A DNA stretch of 64,000 bases from VAZQ01 sp963725065 (lineage in GTDB: Bacteria > Pseudomonadota > Alphaproteobacteria > Rhizobiales > Xanthobacteraceae). The stretch is taken from the NCBI GenBank assembly GCA_963725065.1, contig CAVRXD010000024.1, positions 248,001-312,000 of the forward strand, in the 5' to 3' direction. Under the pieces are notes generated by a model. The model was not told the DNA's origin and searched no databases. It saw nothing but the letters and a program-made list of their open reading frames with translations. How positions within the stretch are numbered: position 1 is the first letter of the stretch; every line of letters starts with the position of its first letter. This document shows positions 47,602 through 57,436 of this stretch, one piece after another. The position numbers and the translations under genes are program-made.

Positions 47602-47636
47602 TCGAAATTCGGTTCGTCGGTAGCAAGGAGAAGAAA

Positions 47637-48581
47637 ATGCGGTTGGTGACGTTTCGGGACGGAACGGAAGAGCGGTTAGGGTTTCTGCTGGATGATCACG
47701 TCGTCGATCCGAAACGCATGCCCGATCACGCCGGCGATGCGGCCTACGGCGGCGCGATCGCGTTCATCCGAGCAGGGGAGGCGGCCCTGCAGGCCGCCCG
47801 GCGACTGATCGACAAAGCGCCCGCGAGCGCCCGAGTGCCATTATCGAAAGTAACGCTCACCGCGCCGATGCGGCCGTCGACGCTGCTGTGCAGCGGCAGC
47901 AACTATCGCGACCACAACAAGGAAAAGGCCAACACCCCGACCAGCGGCAAGGAGCCGGAATTCTTCGTGAAGACCGCGGACAGCGTGGTCGGCCCCGGCG
48001 AGCCGATCATCTACGACCCCGCGCTGACCAAGAAGCTCGATTGCGAGACCGAGCTGGCCATCGTCATCGGCAAGCCCGGCCGGCATATCCCGGCCGCGTC
48101 GGCGCTCGATCACGTGTTCGGCTACACCATCGTCAACGACGTGACCGCGCGCGACCGCCAGGTCCGGAGGTCCCCCGAAGGAAGCGTGTGGTACGACCTC
48201 GGCCGCGGCAAATCGTTCGATACCAGCGCCCCGCTGGGGCCGTGCATCGTCACCGCGGACGAGATCGCCGATCCACAGAAGCTCAAGCTCGAGACCCGCA
48301 TCAACGGCGATCTCCGGCAATCGAGCACAACGGGAGAAATGATCTGGACCTGCGCGGAGCTCATCCATTTCTTCTCGTCGAGCTTCACGCTGCGGCCGGG
48401 CATGGTCATCATCACCGGCACGCCCGCCGGCACCGCCTGGTCGATGGACCCCGAGCTCGGCGGCCAGTGGCAGGCGCTGCCGGGCCTGGTGCCAGCGAGT
48501 CGCTACTGCCTGCCGGGCGACCGGATCGAGTCTACGATCGAGCACATCGGCGTGCTGCGCAACGAGGTAGTGCACGTCTAA
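47637..48581 (+). CDS. Fumarylacetoacetate-hydrolase-fold enzyme
   Basis: A 314-residue FAH-fold protein. The metal-binding acids lie in DCETELAIVIGKPG, with the family segments GYTIVNDVTARD, FDTSAPLGPCIV and the late ITGTPAGTAW. Family members cleave carbon-carbon bonds in acylpyruvates, decarboxylate oxaloacetate-type acids, or isomerise or hydrate dienoates; some are labelled ureidoglycolate lyase. ATG 47637 follows AAGGAG at six bases. It is the last gene of the RidA/ABC set, so it probably processes the imported compound. Confidence 0.87.
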   Translation: MRLVTFRDGTEERLGFLLDDHVVDPKRMPDHAGDAAYGGAIAFIRAGEAALQAARRLIDKAPASARVPLSKVTLTAPMRPSTLLCSGSNYRDHNKEKANTPTSGKEPEFFVKTADSVVGPGEPIIYDPALTKKLDCETELAIVIGKPGRHIPAASALDHVFGYTIVNDVTARDRQVRRSPEGSVWYDLGRGKSFDTSAPLGPCIVTADEIADPQKLKLETRINGDLRQSSTTGEMIWTCAELIHFFSSSFTLRPGMVIITGTPAGTAWSMDPELGGQWQALPGLVPASRYCLPGDRIESTIEHIGVLRNEVVHV

Positions 48582-49050
48582 TGCAGGGCTATCGCCGGAG
48601 CCGGCCGGCGGGTGGATTGAAGCCGCTGAAATCGGGCATCACGCATCGGGTCGAAAAGAACTTCGCCGACTGGCCGGGCCGGTGATCGTGTTGGCCACGT
48701 CGGTCGACTCGGCTTTCGCGTCCGCGTTCCTGACCAAGCTGCTGGCGTGCCGGACCGCAGCGCCGGCCCAGCCGTTGCTGGGCTACACCGGCTATTGCAC
48801 CGATGTGGTGCGGGCATTCTTCGATCGGAGCGCGCGTGCGTTGGCTGTTGCGGCGAGCTAGCCCACGCGTGCGTAACGCCGATTGTTGGAGTGAGCGGCC
48901 CCGCGCCCGGCGATGAGGCCAGATGATTGCATTCTTGCAAGCGCGAATTTTGCCGGCTTGCACGGCGTTGGCGACGCCCGGTACAGCCCGTGATATGTCT
49001 TCGCCCGTCACGTTCGTGCTATTGTTGCATCTACAGGCACAGGGTTCGCC
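48582..49050. other. Gene-free stretch with a possible coding remnant
   Basis: About 470 bases. A 59-codon frame at 48682-48861 on the plus strand (starting VIVLATSVDSAFAS) has coding-like codon use but no recognisable family or ribosome binding site; it could be the decayed end of a lost gene. No other feature was seen before the cyclase gene. Confidence 0.4.
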
Positions 49051-52000
49051 ATGACCGGTATCGCAGACTGGCTGGCTTCGCTGGGACTCAGCGAGTACGC
49101 CCAGTGCTTTGCCGAGAATGCCATTGACCTCTCGGTCGTCCCGGATCTGACGGAGCAAGATCTCAAGGATCTCGGCGTCTTCCTCGGACATCGTCGCAAG
49201 ATGTTGCGCGCGATCGCCGGCATGAAGGGGACCGTTGCCGCAGAGCTGGAGCCTGGGCGCACCAAGCCGGTGCCGCGAACGGATGCCGAGCGGCGGCAGC
49301 TGACGATCCTGTGCTGCGATCTGGTCGGCTCGTCTGAACTCGCAGTCCGGCTCGATCCCGAGGACCTGCGGCGGGTGATAGCGGCCTATCACACCTCCAT
49401 CAAGGAGGTCGTCGCACTCTACCAGGGGGTCATCGCCCGCTACTTGGGAGACGGTGTGCTCGCCTATTTCGGCTACCCTCATGCGCATGAAGGTGATGCC
49501 GAGCAGGCGACGCGCGCGGGACTGGCGCTGATCGGGGCCGTGGCCGCCGTTCAGGCCGACGTCGGTATCGACCTTCATGTCCGCGTTGGCATCGCCACCG
49601 GCACGGTCGTCGTGGGTGACCTGATCGGCGAACATACTGCCCAGGAGGAGGCAGTCATCGGCGAGACCCCCAATCTTGCGGCGCGGCTTCAGGCGCATGC
49701 CGAACCGGACACGGTGATCATCGCCGGCATCACCCGCAGCCTCCTCGGCGACCTCTTCGAATACCGCGCTCTCGGGAGCGTACGCGTCAAAGGCTTCGGC
49801 GAGCCTGTGCCGGTGTGGCAGGTCATCGGTGCAAGCGTCCGTCGACAGCCGCTTCGAGGCGCTGCACGGCACCAACCTGACGCCGCTGGTCGGCCGCGAG
49901 CCCGAGATCGCGCTCCTGCTCGAGCGATGGGAGCGCGCAAAGGAAGGCGACGGCCAGGTCGTACTGCTCTCGGGTGAGCCTGGCATCGGCAAGTCTCGCG
50001 TCGTCCAGGAATTGCGCGATCGCCTGAGCGACGAATTGTACACCCGGACCAGTCACTACTGCTCACCGTATCACACCGACAGTGCGCTCTATCCGGTGAT
50101 CGGCCTGTTCGAGCGCGCGGCCGGCTTCGATCGCACGGACACCGCCGACGCCAAGCTCGACAAGCTCGAGGCGCTGCTGGCGCCATCGGCAACCGACCTT
50201 CAGGAAGCCACGCAATTGCTGGCGGCGGTGCTCGGGATCCCCGCGGATCACCGCTACCGGCCCCTCGCGCTTACACCGCAGCGCCGGAAGCAACGTACGC
50301 TCGAGGTGCTGGTCGAGCAGCTTGCGGGCCTGGCCGAGCAGCGTCCGGTGCTGGCGGTGTATGAGGATGCGCATTGGATCGATCCGTCCACGTTCGAGCT
50401 GTTGGGGCTCGTCGTCCAGCGCGTGCAACGCTTGCCCGTGCTCGTGCTGATTACATTTCGGCCCGAGTTCATCCCGCCGTGGACGAGACATGCCCACGTC
50501 ACCGGGCTCTCCCTGTCGCGGCTCACGCGGCGGCACGGGTCGGACATTGCGCTGCGGGTCACCGGCGGCAAGGTGCTGCCGGCAGAGGTGCTCGAGCAGA
50601 TCGTCTCGCGCACCGACGGGGTGCCGCTTTTCATCGAGGAGTTGACCAAGGCGGTGGTCGAGTCGGGCCTGCTGAAGGAGGAGGGCGGTCGCTTTGAGCT
50701 GACCGGCCCGCTGCCGCCGCGCGCGATCCCGACGACGCTGTACGACTCCTTGATGGCGCGCCTGGACCGCTTCGCGCCGGTCAAGGAGGTCGCCCAGATC
50801 GGAGCCGCTTTCGGCCGGGAGTTCTCGTACCAGCTGCTCGCCGCCGTCGTCGACATTGCTACGGGAGAACTCGACCTGGCGCTGAGCCAACTGGTCGCGT
50901 CCGAACTGGTGTTCCAGCGGGGAGCGCCGCCCGAAGCCATGTACAGCTTCAAGCACGCTCTGGTGCAGGACACGGCGTACCAGAGCCTGCTCCGGAGCAA
51001 ACGGCACCAGCTGCACGCGAAGATCGCGCGAATGATGGAGGAGCGTTTTCCCGAGATCGCCGAGGCGCAACCGGAGCTGCTGGCGCACCACTTCACGGAA
51101 GCGGGCCTCGCGTCACAGGCAATCGTCTATCGGCAACGCGCGGGCGAGCGCGATCTCCGGCAGTCTGCTTACGCGGAGGCGATCAGTCATCTGAAGCAAG
51201 GGCTGGAGGTGCTCGAGACGCTGCCGGACCGTCCGGAGCGCGCCAGGCAAGAGCTGAACCTGCGGCTTACGCTTGGATCCGCGCTGACGGCGACACAAGG
51301 CTATGCGGGTCCGCAGGTTGGCGAGACCTATCTGCGGGCGCGCGACCTTTGCCGGGAATTAGGCGAGGCGCCGCCGCAGCTCTTCCCCGCGCTGCATGGG
51401 CTGTATCGATTCTACCACGTTCGGGGCGAGCTGCACGCCGCCCGCGCGACCGGCGAGCAGCTTCTCAAGCTGGCCGTGAGCGTCCAAGATTCGGCTCTGT
51501 TCGTCGAAGCCAACCGAGCGTTCGGCGTGTCGACGTTCTGGCTGGGGGACGTGACCGCGGCGCTGGAGAATCTGGAGCGAGGCGCCCGGCTCTACCAAGC
51601 GCAGAAGCATCGCTCGCACGCGTTCGTGTTCGGCAATGACCCGGGAGTGGTGTGCCTGTCCTATGCCGCGCTGGCACTGTGGCATCTCGGCCATGCGGAG
51701 CAGGGTTTCAACCGAAGCTGTGAGGCCCTCGCGCTGGCGCGGAACTTGTCTCACCACTACAGCCTCGCGCTAGCGCTGGTCTTTGCGGCCTGGCTGCACC
51801 AGTTTCGACAAGAGCCTCGGGCCGCGCGCGAGCATGCCGAGGAGGCCATCGCGATCTGTGCCGAACAAGGCTTTCCACTGTTCATGTCCATGGGGACAAT
51901 TCTGCGCGGCTGGGCATTGGTCCAGGAGGGCAGCGACGAAGAAGGAGGCGCGCAGATGCGCCAAGGCCTGGACGACCTGCGGGCCACCGGCGCGGGTCTT

Positions 52001-52411
52001 TGGCAGCCGACCTTTCTATCGCTGATAGCGGAAGCCGACGGCCGGATCGGGCAAGCGGAACGGGGACTGAGGCTGCTCGGTGAGGGGATGGCGATGGTAG
52101 AGCGTAACGACGAGCGCTTCTACGAGGCCGAGCTGCATCGGCTGAAGGGCGAGCTTCTCCTCCTGAGCAATCCCGCGGATCCGTCAGGCGCTGAGCGCTG
52201 CTTCCGGAACGCGCTGGAGATTGCAGAGCGTCAAACGGCCAAATCCCTCGGACTGCGGGCTGCCTTGTCCCTCGCGCGCTTCTGGACCAAGGAAGGCCGG
52301 CGGTCGGAGGCCCACGATCTTCTCGCCCCCATCTACGGTTGGTTCAACGAGGGCTTCGGCACGCCTGATCACAAGGCGGCCAAGACACTGCTCGACCAAC
52401 TGCGCGGGTAG
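49051..52411 (+). pseudogene. SAM / class III adenylate cyclase / ATPase / TPR regulator, frameshifted
   Basis: The first open frame (49051-49977) carries a SAM domain (about 1-60) and a class III cyclase domain with both metal aspartates, Asp90 (CCDLVGSSEL) and Asp134 (YLGDGVLAYFG). The second (GTG 49829 to 52411, 860 residues) carries an AAA-type ATPase with Walker A GEPGIGKSR and a Walker B region VLAVYEDAHW, followed by long TPR-like repeats. Related proteins are single chains of about 1,100 residues. Removing one C at 49839-49840 gives GASVVDSRFEAL and fuses the two. If real, the break separates cyclase from its regulatory half; the second frame does have its own GTG. Confidence 0.75.
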
Positions 52412-52463
52412 GCAACGCGCCCGACGCGACATATGCGCGATGCGGATGTCGCGGTTCGGACGT

Positions 52464-54167
52464 TTACGAGAGCAGAGCCGCCTCGAACGCGCTGGCGATG
52501 GCCGGCTTGCTCTTGCCGGCCGCCACGGCATCGCCGATGGCGACGACGGTCTGCCCCGGCTTTGCCAACGCCTTGAAGCGGTCGGCCGTTCCCCGCCGGG
52601 CGCGGTAATAGAACCAGTCGCGAAACGCGGGCATGGAAAAGAGCCGCGCAAAGCCTGGCCAGCGGCCGGCGCCCCAGTCGAGCATCGTGGTCGCCACTGG
52701 GCCGAGGCCGTACCGGTAACGGGCGCCGGTCGCGATCACGATCCGATCAAACGGCGCGAGTGTTTCGGGCTGATGGGTGACGTCGGTCTCGAAGCGGAAT
52801 GAGACGCCATTGCGGGCGCATGCAGCGAACAGATCGGCGATGTAACGCTCGAAACTGAACTCACTCGCTGCGACCTCCTGGAACAACGGCGCCTTGCCGG
52901 CGTAGCGGAAGGCGCCGCCCGGGCGCTTGTCCTTTTCGAACAGCGTGACGTCGTTGCCCTCAGCGACCAGCGATGCATAGGTCAGCCCGGCGGGGCCCGC
53001 GCCGATGATGGCGATGCGCTCGCCCCGCGGCGGCCTGCGATCGGCAAACAGGGCTTCGCGGCCGGCGGCGCCGTTGACCACGCAGCCGATGCCGGCCCCG
53101 CCGCGCATCTCGTTGATGCAGGTGTTGCAGGCGAGACAGCGCCGGATCGGCTCCTCGCGGCGCAGCTTCTCGACCCATTGCGGGTCGGCGATGAGCGTGC
53201 GGCCGAGGGCAACGAAATCCGTCTTTCCCGACCCGACCGCGTCGGTTGCGGTGGCGGGATCGCCGAGGCGCCCGACCGCGATCACGGGCACGTCGACCAC
53301 CTTTTTTATGTCGGCGGCGAAATCGAGAAAGGTCGCGTCCGGAAACGTCATCGGCGGCAGCACGATCTGGGCCGACGGCAATGAGCGATAGTGGCCGGCG
53401 GTGACGTGCAGCGCGTCCGCGCCTGCTTCGGCCGCCCAGATCGCGATCCGGCGGCCCTCCTCGAACGGCAGTCCGCCAGGGAAGAAGTCCTCGACCGACA
53501 GACGATAGATGACCGGCATGCCGGGCACCGCCGCCTTCACCGCGCGCAGCGCTTCGAGCCCGAAGCGCGCCCGGTTCTCCAGGCTGCCGCCATAGGCGTC
53601 GGTGCGCCGGTTCTCGAACGGAGCGTGAAATTGCGAGATGAGGTAGCCGTGCGCCGCGTGGACCTCGACGCAATCGAAGCCCGCCTTGTGCGCACGCGCC
53701 GCGGCGGCGGCGTGGGCGGCGATCGTCGCGTCGATGCGCGCCTTGGTCATCGCCTCTGGCACGATGGTCTCGAAGGTCGTCTCGTAAACCGGATGCGGGA
53801 TCGCCGACGGCGCAATCGGCGTCTCGCCGCAAATGTCGATGCGGGTGTGGCCGCCGCCGTGGCCGAGCTGGATCGATACTTTCGATCCGGCGCGATGGAG
53901 CTCATCGACCAGGCGCGTCAGCCCCGGCAGGAAGCGATCGTCATAGATTCCCATCTCGCGCCGGCGGTGGCGGCCAGCCTTTTCCGGCGATGCCATCTCG
54001 ATGGTGATGAGGCCGACGCCACCCCGCGCCCGCGCCAGATAATAGGCGATGCTGTCGTCGGTGACGTAGCCCTCGGCATCCGCCGTGCGCGTCGTCATCG
54101 GCGGCATGACGATGCGGTTCGGGATTTCGACCGAACCGATACGCGCGGGAGTGAGCAGGATGTTCAT
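52464..54167 (-). CDS. Old-yellow-enzyme/2,4-dienoyl-CoA reductase-like flavoprotein
   Basis: A 567-residue enzyme. It has an N-terminal FMN TIM barrel (MNILLTPARIGSVEIPNRIV; EVHAAHGYLISQFHAP; YGGSLENRARFGLEALRAV), a [4Fe-4S] motif (CLACNTCINEM then GCVVNG) and a C-terminal FAD/NAD(P) Rossmann unit (IAIIGAGPAGLTYASL). Relatives reduce enoates, dienoyl-CoAs, trimethylamine or nitro compounds. ATG 54167 is used; the longer frame would begin within the palindromic repeat at 54184. Last gene of the 63268-52464 minus-strand run. Confidence 0.9.
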   Translation of the reverse strand: MNILLTPARIGSVEIPNRIVMPPMTTRTADAEGYVTDDSIAYYLARARGGVGLITIEMASPEKAGRHRRREMGIYDDRFLPGLTRLVDELHRAGSKVSIQLGHGGGHTRIDICGETPIAPSAIPHPVYETTFETIVPEAMTKARIDATIAAHAAAAARAHKAGFDCVEVHAAHGYLISQFHAPFENRRTDAYGGSLENRARFGLEALRAVKAAVPGMPVIYRLSVEDFFPGGLPFEEGRRIAIWAAEAGADALHVTAGHYRSLPSAQIVLPPMTFPDATFLDFAADIKKVVDVPVIAVGRLGDPATATDAVGSGKTDFVALGRTLIADPQWVEKLRREEPIRRCLACNTCINEMRGGAGIGCVVNGAAGREALFADRRPPRGERIAIIGAGPAGLTYASLVAEGNDVTLFEKDKRPGGAFRYAGKAPLFQEVAASEFSFERYIADLFAACARNGVSFRFETDVTHQPETLAPFDRIVIATGARYRYGLGPVATTMLDWGAGRWPGFARLFSMPAFRDWFYYRARRGTADRFKALAKPGQTVVAIGDAVAAGKSKPAIASAFEAALLS

Positions 54168-54183
54168 GGCACCTTCTCTGTCA

Positions 54184-54228
54184 TTGCCGGGCTTGACCCG
54201 GCAATCCATCCTCCTCGTGAGAGGATGG
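54184..54228. repeat. Double-hairpin intergenic repeat
   Basis: TTGCCGGG/CCCGGCAA (54184-54204, five-base loop) is followed by CCATCCTC/GAGGATGG (54206-54228, seven-base loop). This is a common intergenic pattern of Bradyrhizobium-type genomes (recalled). It sits between the SDR and the OYE-like genes. Confidence 0.65.
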
Positions 54229-54257
54229 CGTCCGGCCCGGCCATGACGGCGGAGAGC

Positions 54258-55040
54258 TCACAACACCGGAATTTCGCCGCCGTCGAGATCGACCGTGGCA
54301 CCATGCAGCCATGTGGCGCGCGATGACACGATGAAGGTCACGAAGTCGGCCACATCCTCGACCTTGCCGTAGCGGGTGAAGCCGGTTTCGCGGCAGAACT
54401 GTTCGCGGACCTTCTCCTCGGACTCGCCCGTGCGTTGGACTTCGGCGCGAATGCGCCGCCATTGCCGCTCGGTCTCGACCAGGCTCGGATGGATGCAGTT
54501 GACCTGGACTCCGTCCTCCTTGCCGAGATCGGCGAGGCACTTGGTGAAGGCGGCGACCGCTGCGTTGACCGAGCTGCCGATGGTGAAACTCTTCTCCGGC
54601 TTGCGTCCGCTGGTGCCGGCGATCGCCACCAGCGAGCCGCGGCGCTGCTTGAGGAGCGGCCAGGCGGCGCGCGCGAGCCGCACATGGGCGAAGAACTTGA
54701 GCGCGTAACCGTCCTCCCAATCGGCCTCGGTCAGCGCGAAGAAGTCGCCGCGCTTGGTCGTGCCTGCATTGTTGACGAGGATGTCGAGGCCCCCGAACTC
54801 GCGTTGTACCGCGTCGACCAGCGCTTGCGGCGCGCCTGGGTCGCGCAGATCGAGCGCGACGATGACGGCCTTGCGTCCCTTGCCCCGGACCGACGCCGCA
54901 ACGTCTTCGAGCGCCGCCCGGTCGCGGCCCGTGAGCAGGAGATCGCAACCCTCGCCGGCAAAGGCCTCGGCAATGCCGCGCCCGATGCCGCGGCTCGATC
55001 CGGTCACGAGCGCGACCTTTCCCTTCAACCCGAACTCCAT
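54258..55040 (-). CDS. SDR-family protein without the canonical catalytic Tyr/Lys
   Basis: A 260-residue short-chain dehydrogenase fold. The cofactor motif TGSSRGIGRGIA (residues 13-24) and NNAG (about 90-93) are present. The expected YxxxK is replaced: the aligned stretch TIGSSVNAAVAAFTK has Gly155 and Asn159 where Tyr and Lys normally lie. Fold and length are otherwise normal. It is therefore either a non-catalytic binder or uses another mechanism. It lies between the cytochrome and OYE-like genes. Confidence 0.88.
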   Translation of the reverse strand: MEFGLKGKVALVTGSSRGIGRGIAEAFAGEGCDLLLTGRDRAALEDVAASVRGKGRKAVIVALDLRDPGAPQALVDAVQREFGGLDILVNNAGTTKRGDFFALTEADWEDGYALKFFAHVRLARAAWPLLKQRRGSLVAIAGTSGRKPEKSFTIGSSVNAAVAAFTKCLADLGKEDGVQVNCIHPSLVETERQWRRIRAEVQRTGESEEKVREQFCRETGFTRYGKVEDVADFVTFIVSSRATWLHGATVDLDGGEIPVL

Positions 55041-55196
55041 CCGCCACCCCTCATGTCGCTTCGCTTCGCGATCTTATCGCATTGGCGGGGCAGGGGATGA
55101 AGGGGGCAGACGGGTGATCAAACAGAGCGCGTTCCAGGCGAATGGAACGGAATAGCCGGCCGCTGTCTCTTCTTGGTCATTGCCGGGCTTGAAACA

Positions 55197-55331
55197 GCAA
55201 GTCGGGTGACGCGACTTGCGGCGCTTGAATGTTGTGGAACGCGGGCGGGCCCGCGTTCGGTTGCAATCCATCAACGTCGGGATGGCGCTTGATGCGAAGC
55301 AGGACGGACCCGCGGGGTCGAGCCCGCGGGT
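55197..55331. repeat. Run of three hairpins, mosaic repeat
   Basis: Three consecutive stems: GCAAGTCG/CGACTTGC (55197-55219), AACGCGGGC/GCCCGCGTT (55238-55257) and ACCCGCGGG/CCCGCGGGT (55308-55331). They are in the 317-base gap between the cytochrome and SDR genes; nothing else was seen in that gap. The order resembles a decayed intergenic mosaic element. Confidence 0.6.
55308..55331. terminator. Strong GC hairpin downstream of the cytochrome gene
   Basis: A perfect nine-base stem with a six-base loop lies about 27 bases past the minus-strand stop of the cytochrome gene. There is no T tract, so it is not a textbook intrinsic terminator. It could attenuate transcription into the SDR gene. Confidence 0.35.
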
Positions 55332-55357
55332 GATACCGGTGAGGTGGCGAACAGGCC

Positions 55358-55921
55358 TTACCGCGGCGCGCCCATGCGGATCGGGTCGTATTCGATCTTG
55401 TCCTGGTCCCAGACGACGAAATTATCCCGGTTGGGCATCTTCACTCGCGGCAAGCTGTTGGCGTCCATCACCTCGTCCTCGCCGACGATCTTGTTGAGGA
55501 AGAGAATGTAGGCGGACAGTGCGTAGAGTTCGTCGCTGGTCAGCGTCTTCGGGATCGGGTAGGGCATCGAACGCCGCATCACGTCGTATAGCGTGGTCGC
55601 ATATTTGTAGTACGGCACGGTCTTCATCGTCTCGATGCGATCGAATTTCGACGGCCCGACCATCGGCGAATAGCCGGGCCGCGGATTTACGCCGTTCTCG
55701 CCATGGCACAGCGCGCACTTCTGCGAATAGATCGCCGCGCCGAGCTTGGCATTGCCGTTGCCAGGCGGCAGGCCCTTGCCGTCGGGCAACGCCTCGATGT
55801 TCCAGGCGGTGATGTCGGTCTCGGTGATCGGCTGGCCGAGCTTCGGCGACTGGGCACCGGCAGTGGCGGCGCTGAACGCGAGCGCGAAGGCAAGCGCAAG
55901 AGGAAGCTTATGCATAGACAT
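55358..55921 (-). CDS. c-type cytochrome, SoxD/SorB-like partner
   Basis: A 187-residue periplasmic monoheme cytochrome: signal peptide to about residue 23 (AFALAFSAATAGAQS), heme motif CALCH at 69-73, and a candidate axial methionine in RRSMPYPIPKTLT. It overlaps the preceding soxC by 14 bases, so it is very likely the electron acceptor of that molybdoenzyme, as SoxD or SorB is in sulfite/sulfane dehydrogenases. Confidence 0.88.
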   Translation of the reverse strand: MSMHKLPLALAFALAFSAATAGAQSPKLGQPITETDITAWNIEALPDGKGLPPGNGNAKLGAAIYSQKCALCHGENGVNPRPGYSPMVGPSKFDRIETMKTVPYYKYATTLYDVMRRSMPYPIPKTLTSDELYALSAYILFLNKIVGEDEVMDANSLPRVKMPNRDNFVVWDQDKIEYDPIRMGAPR

Positions 55922-57234
55922 GCTTCACCCCCCCTGAACCGTCGATGCCCCAACTGGTGATGCTGTTGTAGTGCTGGTTGGGAAACGCCAAGGGGTTGGT
56001 CACCGGCTTCTCGGTCTGCCCACGTGCCGCCACGAACTCGGCGCGCAGCGGTTGCACGTTGCCGGCCTCGTCCCAGGCGCGGCTCTGCAGCACCACCGGT
56101 TGCCCGTCCCAGCGCCACGGCATCCGAAAGCGGGTGAACGCCTTCGGGTTGACCGGCCCTTGCAGGGCGGCCTCCGCCCAGCTCTTGCCGCCGTCGGCCG
56201 AGACCATGACCTTGGCGATGCGGCCGTTGCCCGAATAGGCGACACCGGAAATCTCGTAGTGGCCCGGTCCTTTCAGGGTATGGCCGAAGGACGGATGGGT
56301 GATGAAGGATTTCACCTCCATGGTGAAGTGGAACAGCCAGCTCTTGCCGCCCGGCAGGATTTGCGAGTAGGTCTTGGCCTCGTAGAAGGTCATGGCCGGT
56401 TGATCGATGAGCTTGAGACGGCGCAGATACTTGACGTTCATATTGCCCTGGCAGCCGGGCACCAGCAGGCGCATCGGATAGCCGTTGCCGGGCATGACGC
56501 GCTCGCCGTTCTGGTAGAGCGCGATCATGACGTCATCCAACGCAAGCTTCATCGGCACGCTGCGCGACAGCCCCAACGAATCCGCGCCCTCAGCCAGGAT
56601 CCATTTTGCCTTCGGATCGATGCCGACCTCGTCAAGCAGCGTCGAGAGCAGCACGCCGGTCCATTCGCCATTCGACGCGAGGCCGTGCAGGGCCTGCGCG
56701 GTGACCTGCATCGGCTCGCTCGAGAACATCGGCGCCGAGTTTCCGGCGCATTCGATGAAATGCATGCGCGACACCATCGGATAGCGCTCCGAGCAATTCG
56801 ACGGTGTACACCATGGGCTGCTTGACCAGCCCATGGATGACGAGCTTGTGCTGGGCCGGATCGATGTCAGGCAGACCGGAATGGCAGATGTTGAAGAACA
56901 GGCTGTTGGGCGTCACCGTGCCCTGCAGCAGATGATGCGGTGTGCGGGCATGACTGTTGCGCAAGTCGTTGTTGGGATTGCTGAGCGTGCGCACCACGCC
57001 CTTCTCGAAACGGGATGCCGTCTGCAGGGGCGGAACGGCCGCGCCCGTCTCCAGGCTCCATTGGTCGTCCTTGAGCGGCTCGGCGGCAGCGCCGGTGAGC
57101 GACGCGCCGACGCCGGTCGTCATGGCGCCCGCAACCATGATGCCGCGTCCGAGCAACGCCCGGCGGTCGAGCAGGCCATTGCCGGCCACGGGCTCCAGCG
57201 GCGGAGGCTGGTTGCGACGCTTGCGAATGCGCAT
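55908..57234 (-). pseudogene. soxC: SoxC-like sulfite/sulfane dehydrogenase, frameshifted
   Basis: ATG 57234, after AGAGGA, starts a twin-arginine signal (DRRALLGRGIMVAGAM) and the SoxC N-terminal domain (GTVTPNSLFFN; LPDIDPAQHKLVIHGLVKQP). The frame is lost at VYTVELL near 56790 and resumes one frame over as ERYPMVSRMHFIECAGNS, which contains the molybdenum-ligating cysteine. The dimerisation domain follows (GPGHYEISGVAYSG; FRMPWRWDGQPVVLQSR). Deleting one C of the CC at 56789-56790 rejoins them as VYTVELLERYPMVSR, about 441 residues, the normal SoxC length. Substrate would be sulfite or protein-bound sulfane sulfur. Confidence 0.85.
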
Positions 57235-57436
57235 GGATCCTCTCCCTAGTCGATCAGCGGCTTGTTGGTGCGCCGTTTTGTCGGAGGCTCTCGCACGGAC
57301 GGGAAAGTCGGCCCGCTCCCGCGCGCGTTGTTTTTTCCCCTTCTTGGTTAGCTGCGGCAAAACCGGCGTGCGATGAAGAGTCGCAAGCTTGCGCCTTTTC
57401 TAAAGTGCTTGCAACGAATGGGACAGTGCGGCTGAC

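Noticed and set aside
49829..49845. Programmed frameshifting as the explanation for the cyclase split
   Set aside because: No slippery heptamer or obvious downstream stimulatory structure was seen, and four other unrelated genes show the same one-base gain, so a common technical or mutational cause is simpler.
48589..50043. 484-codon minus-strand frame over the cyclase start
   Set aside because: Overlaps a well-conserved SAM/cyclase domain on the other strand; composition is typical of a shadow.
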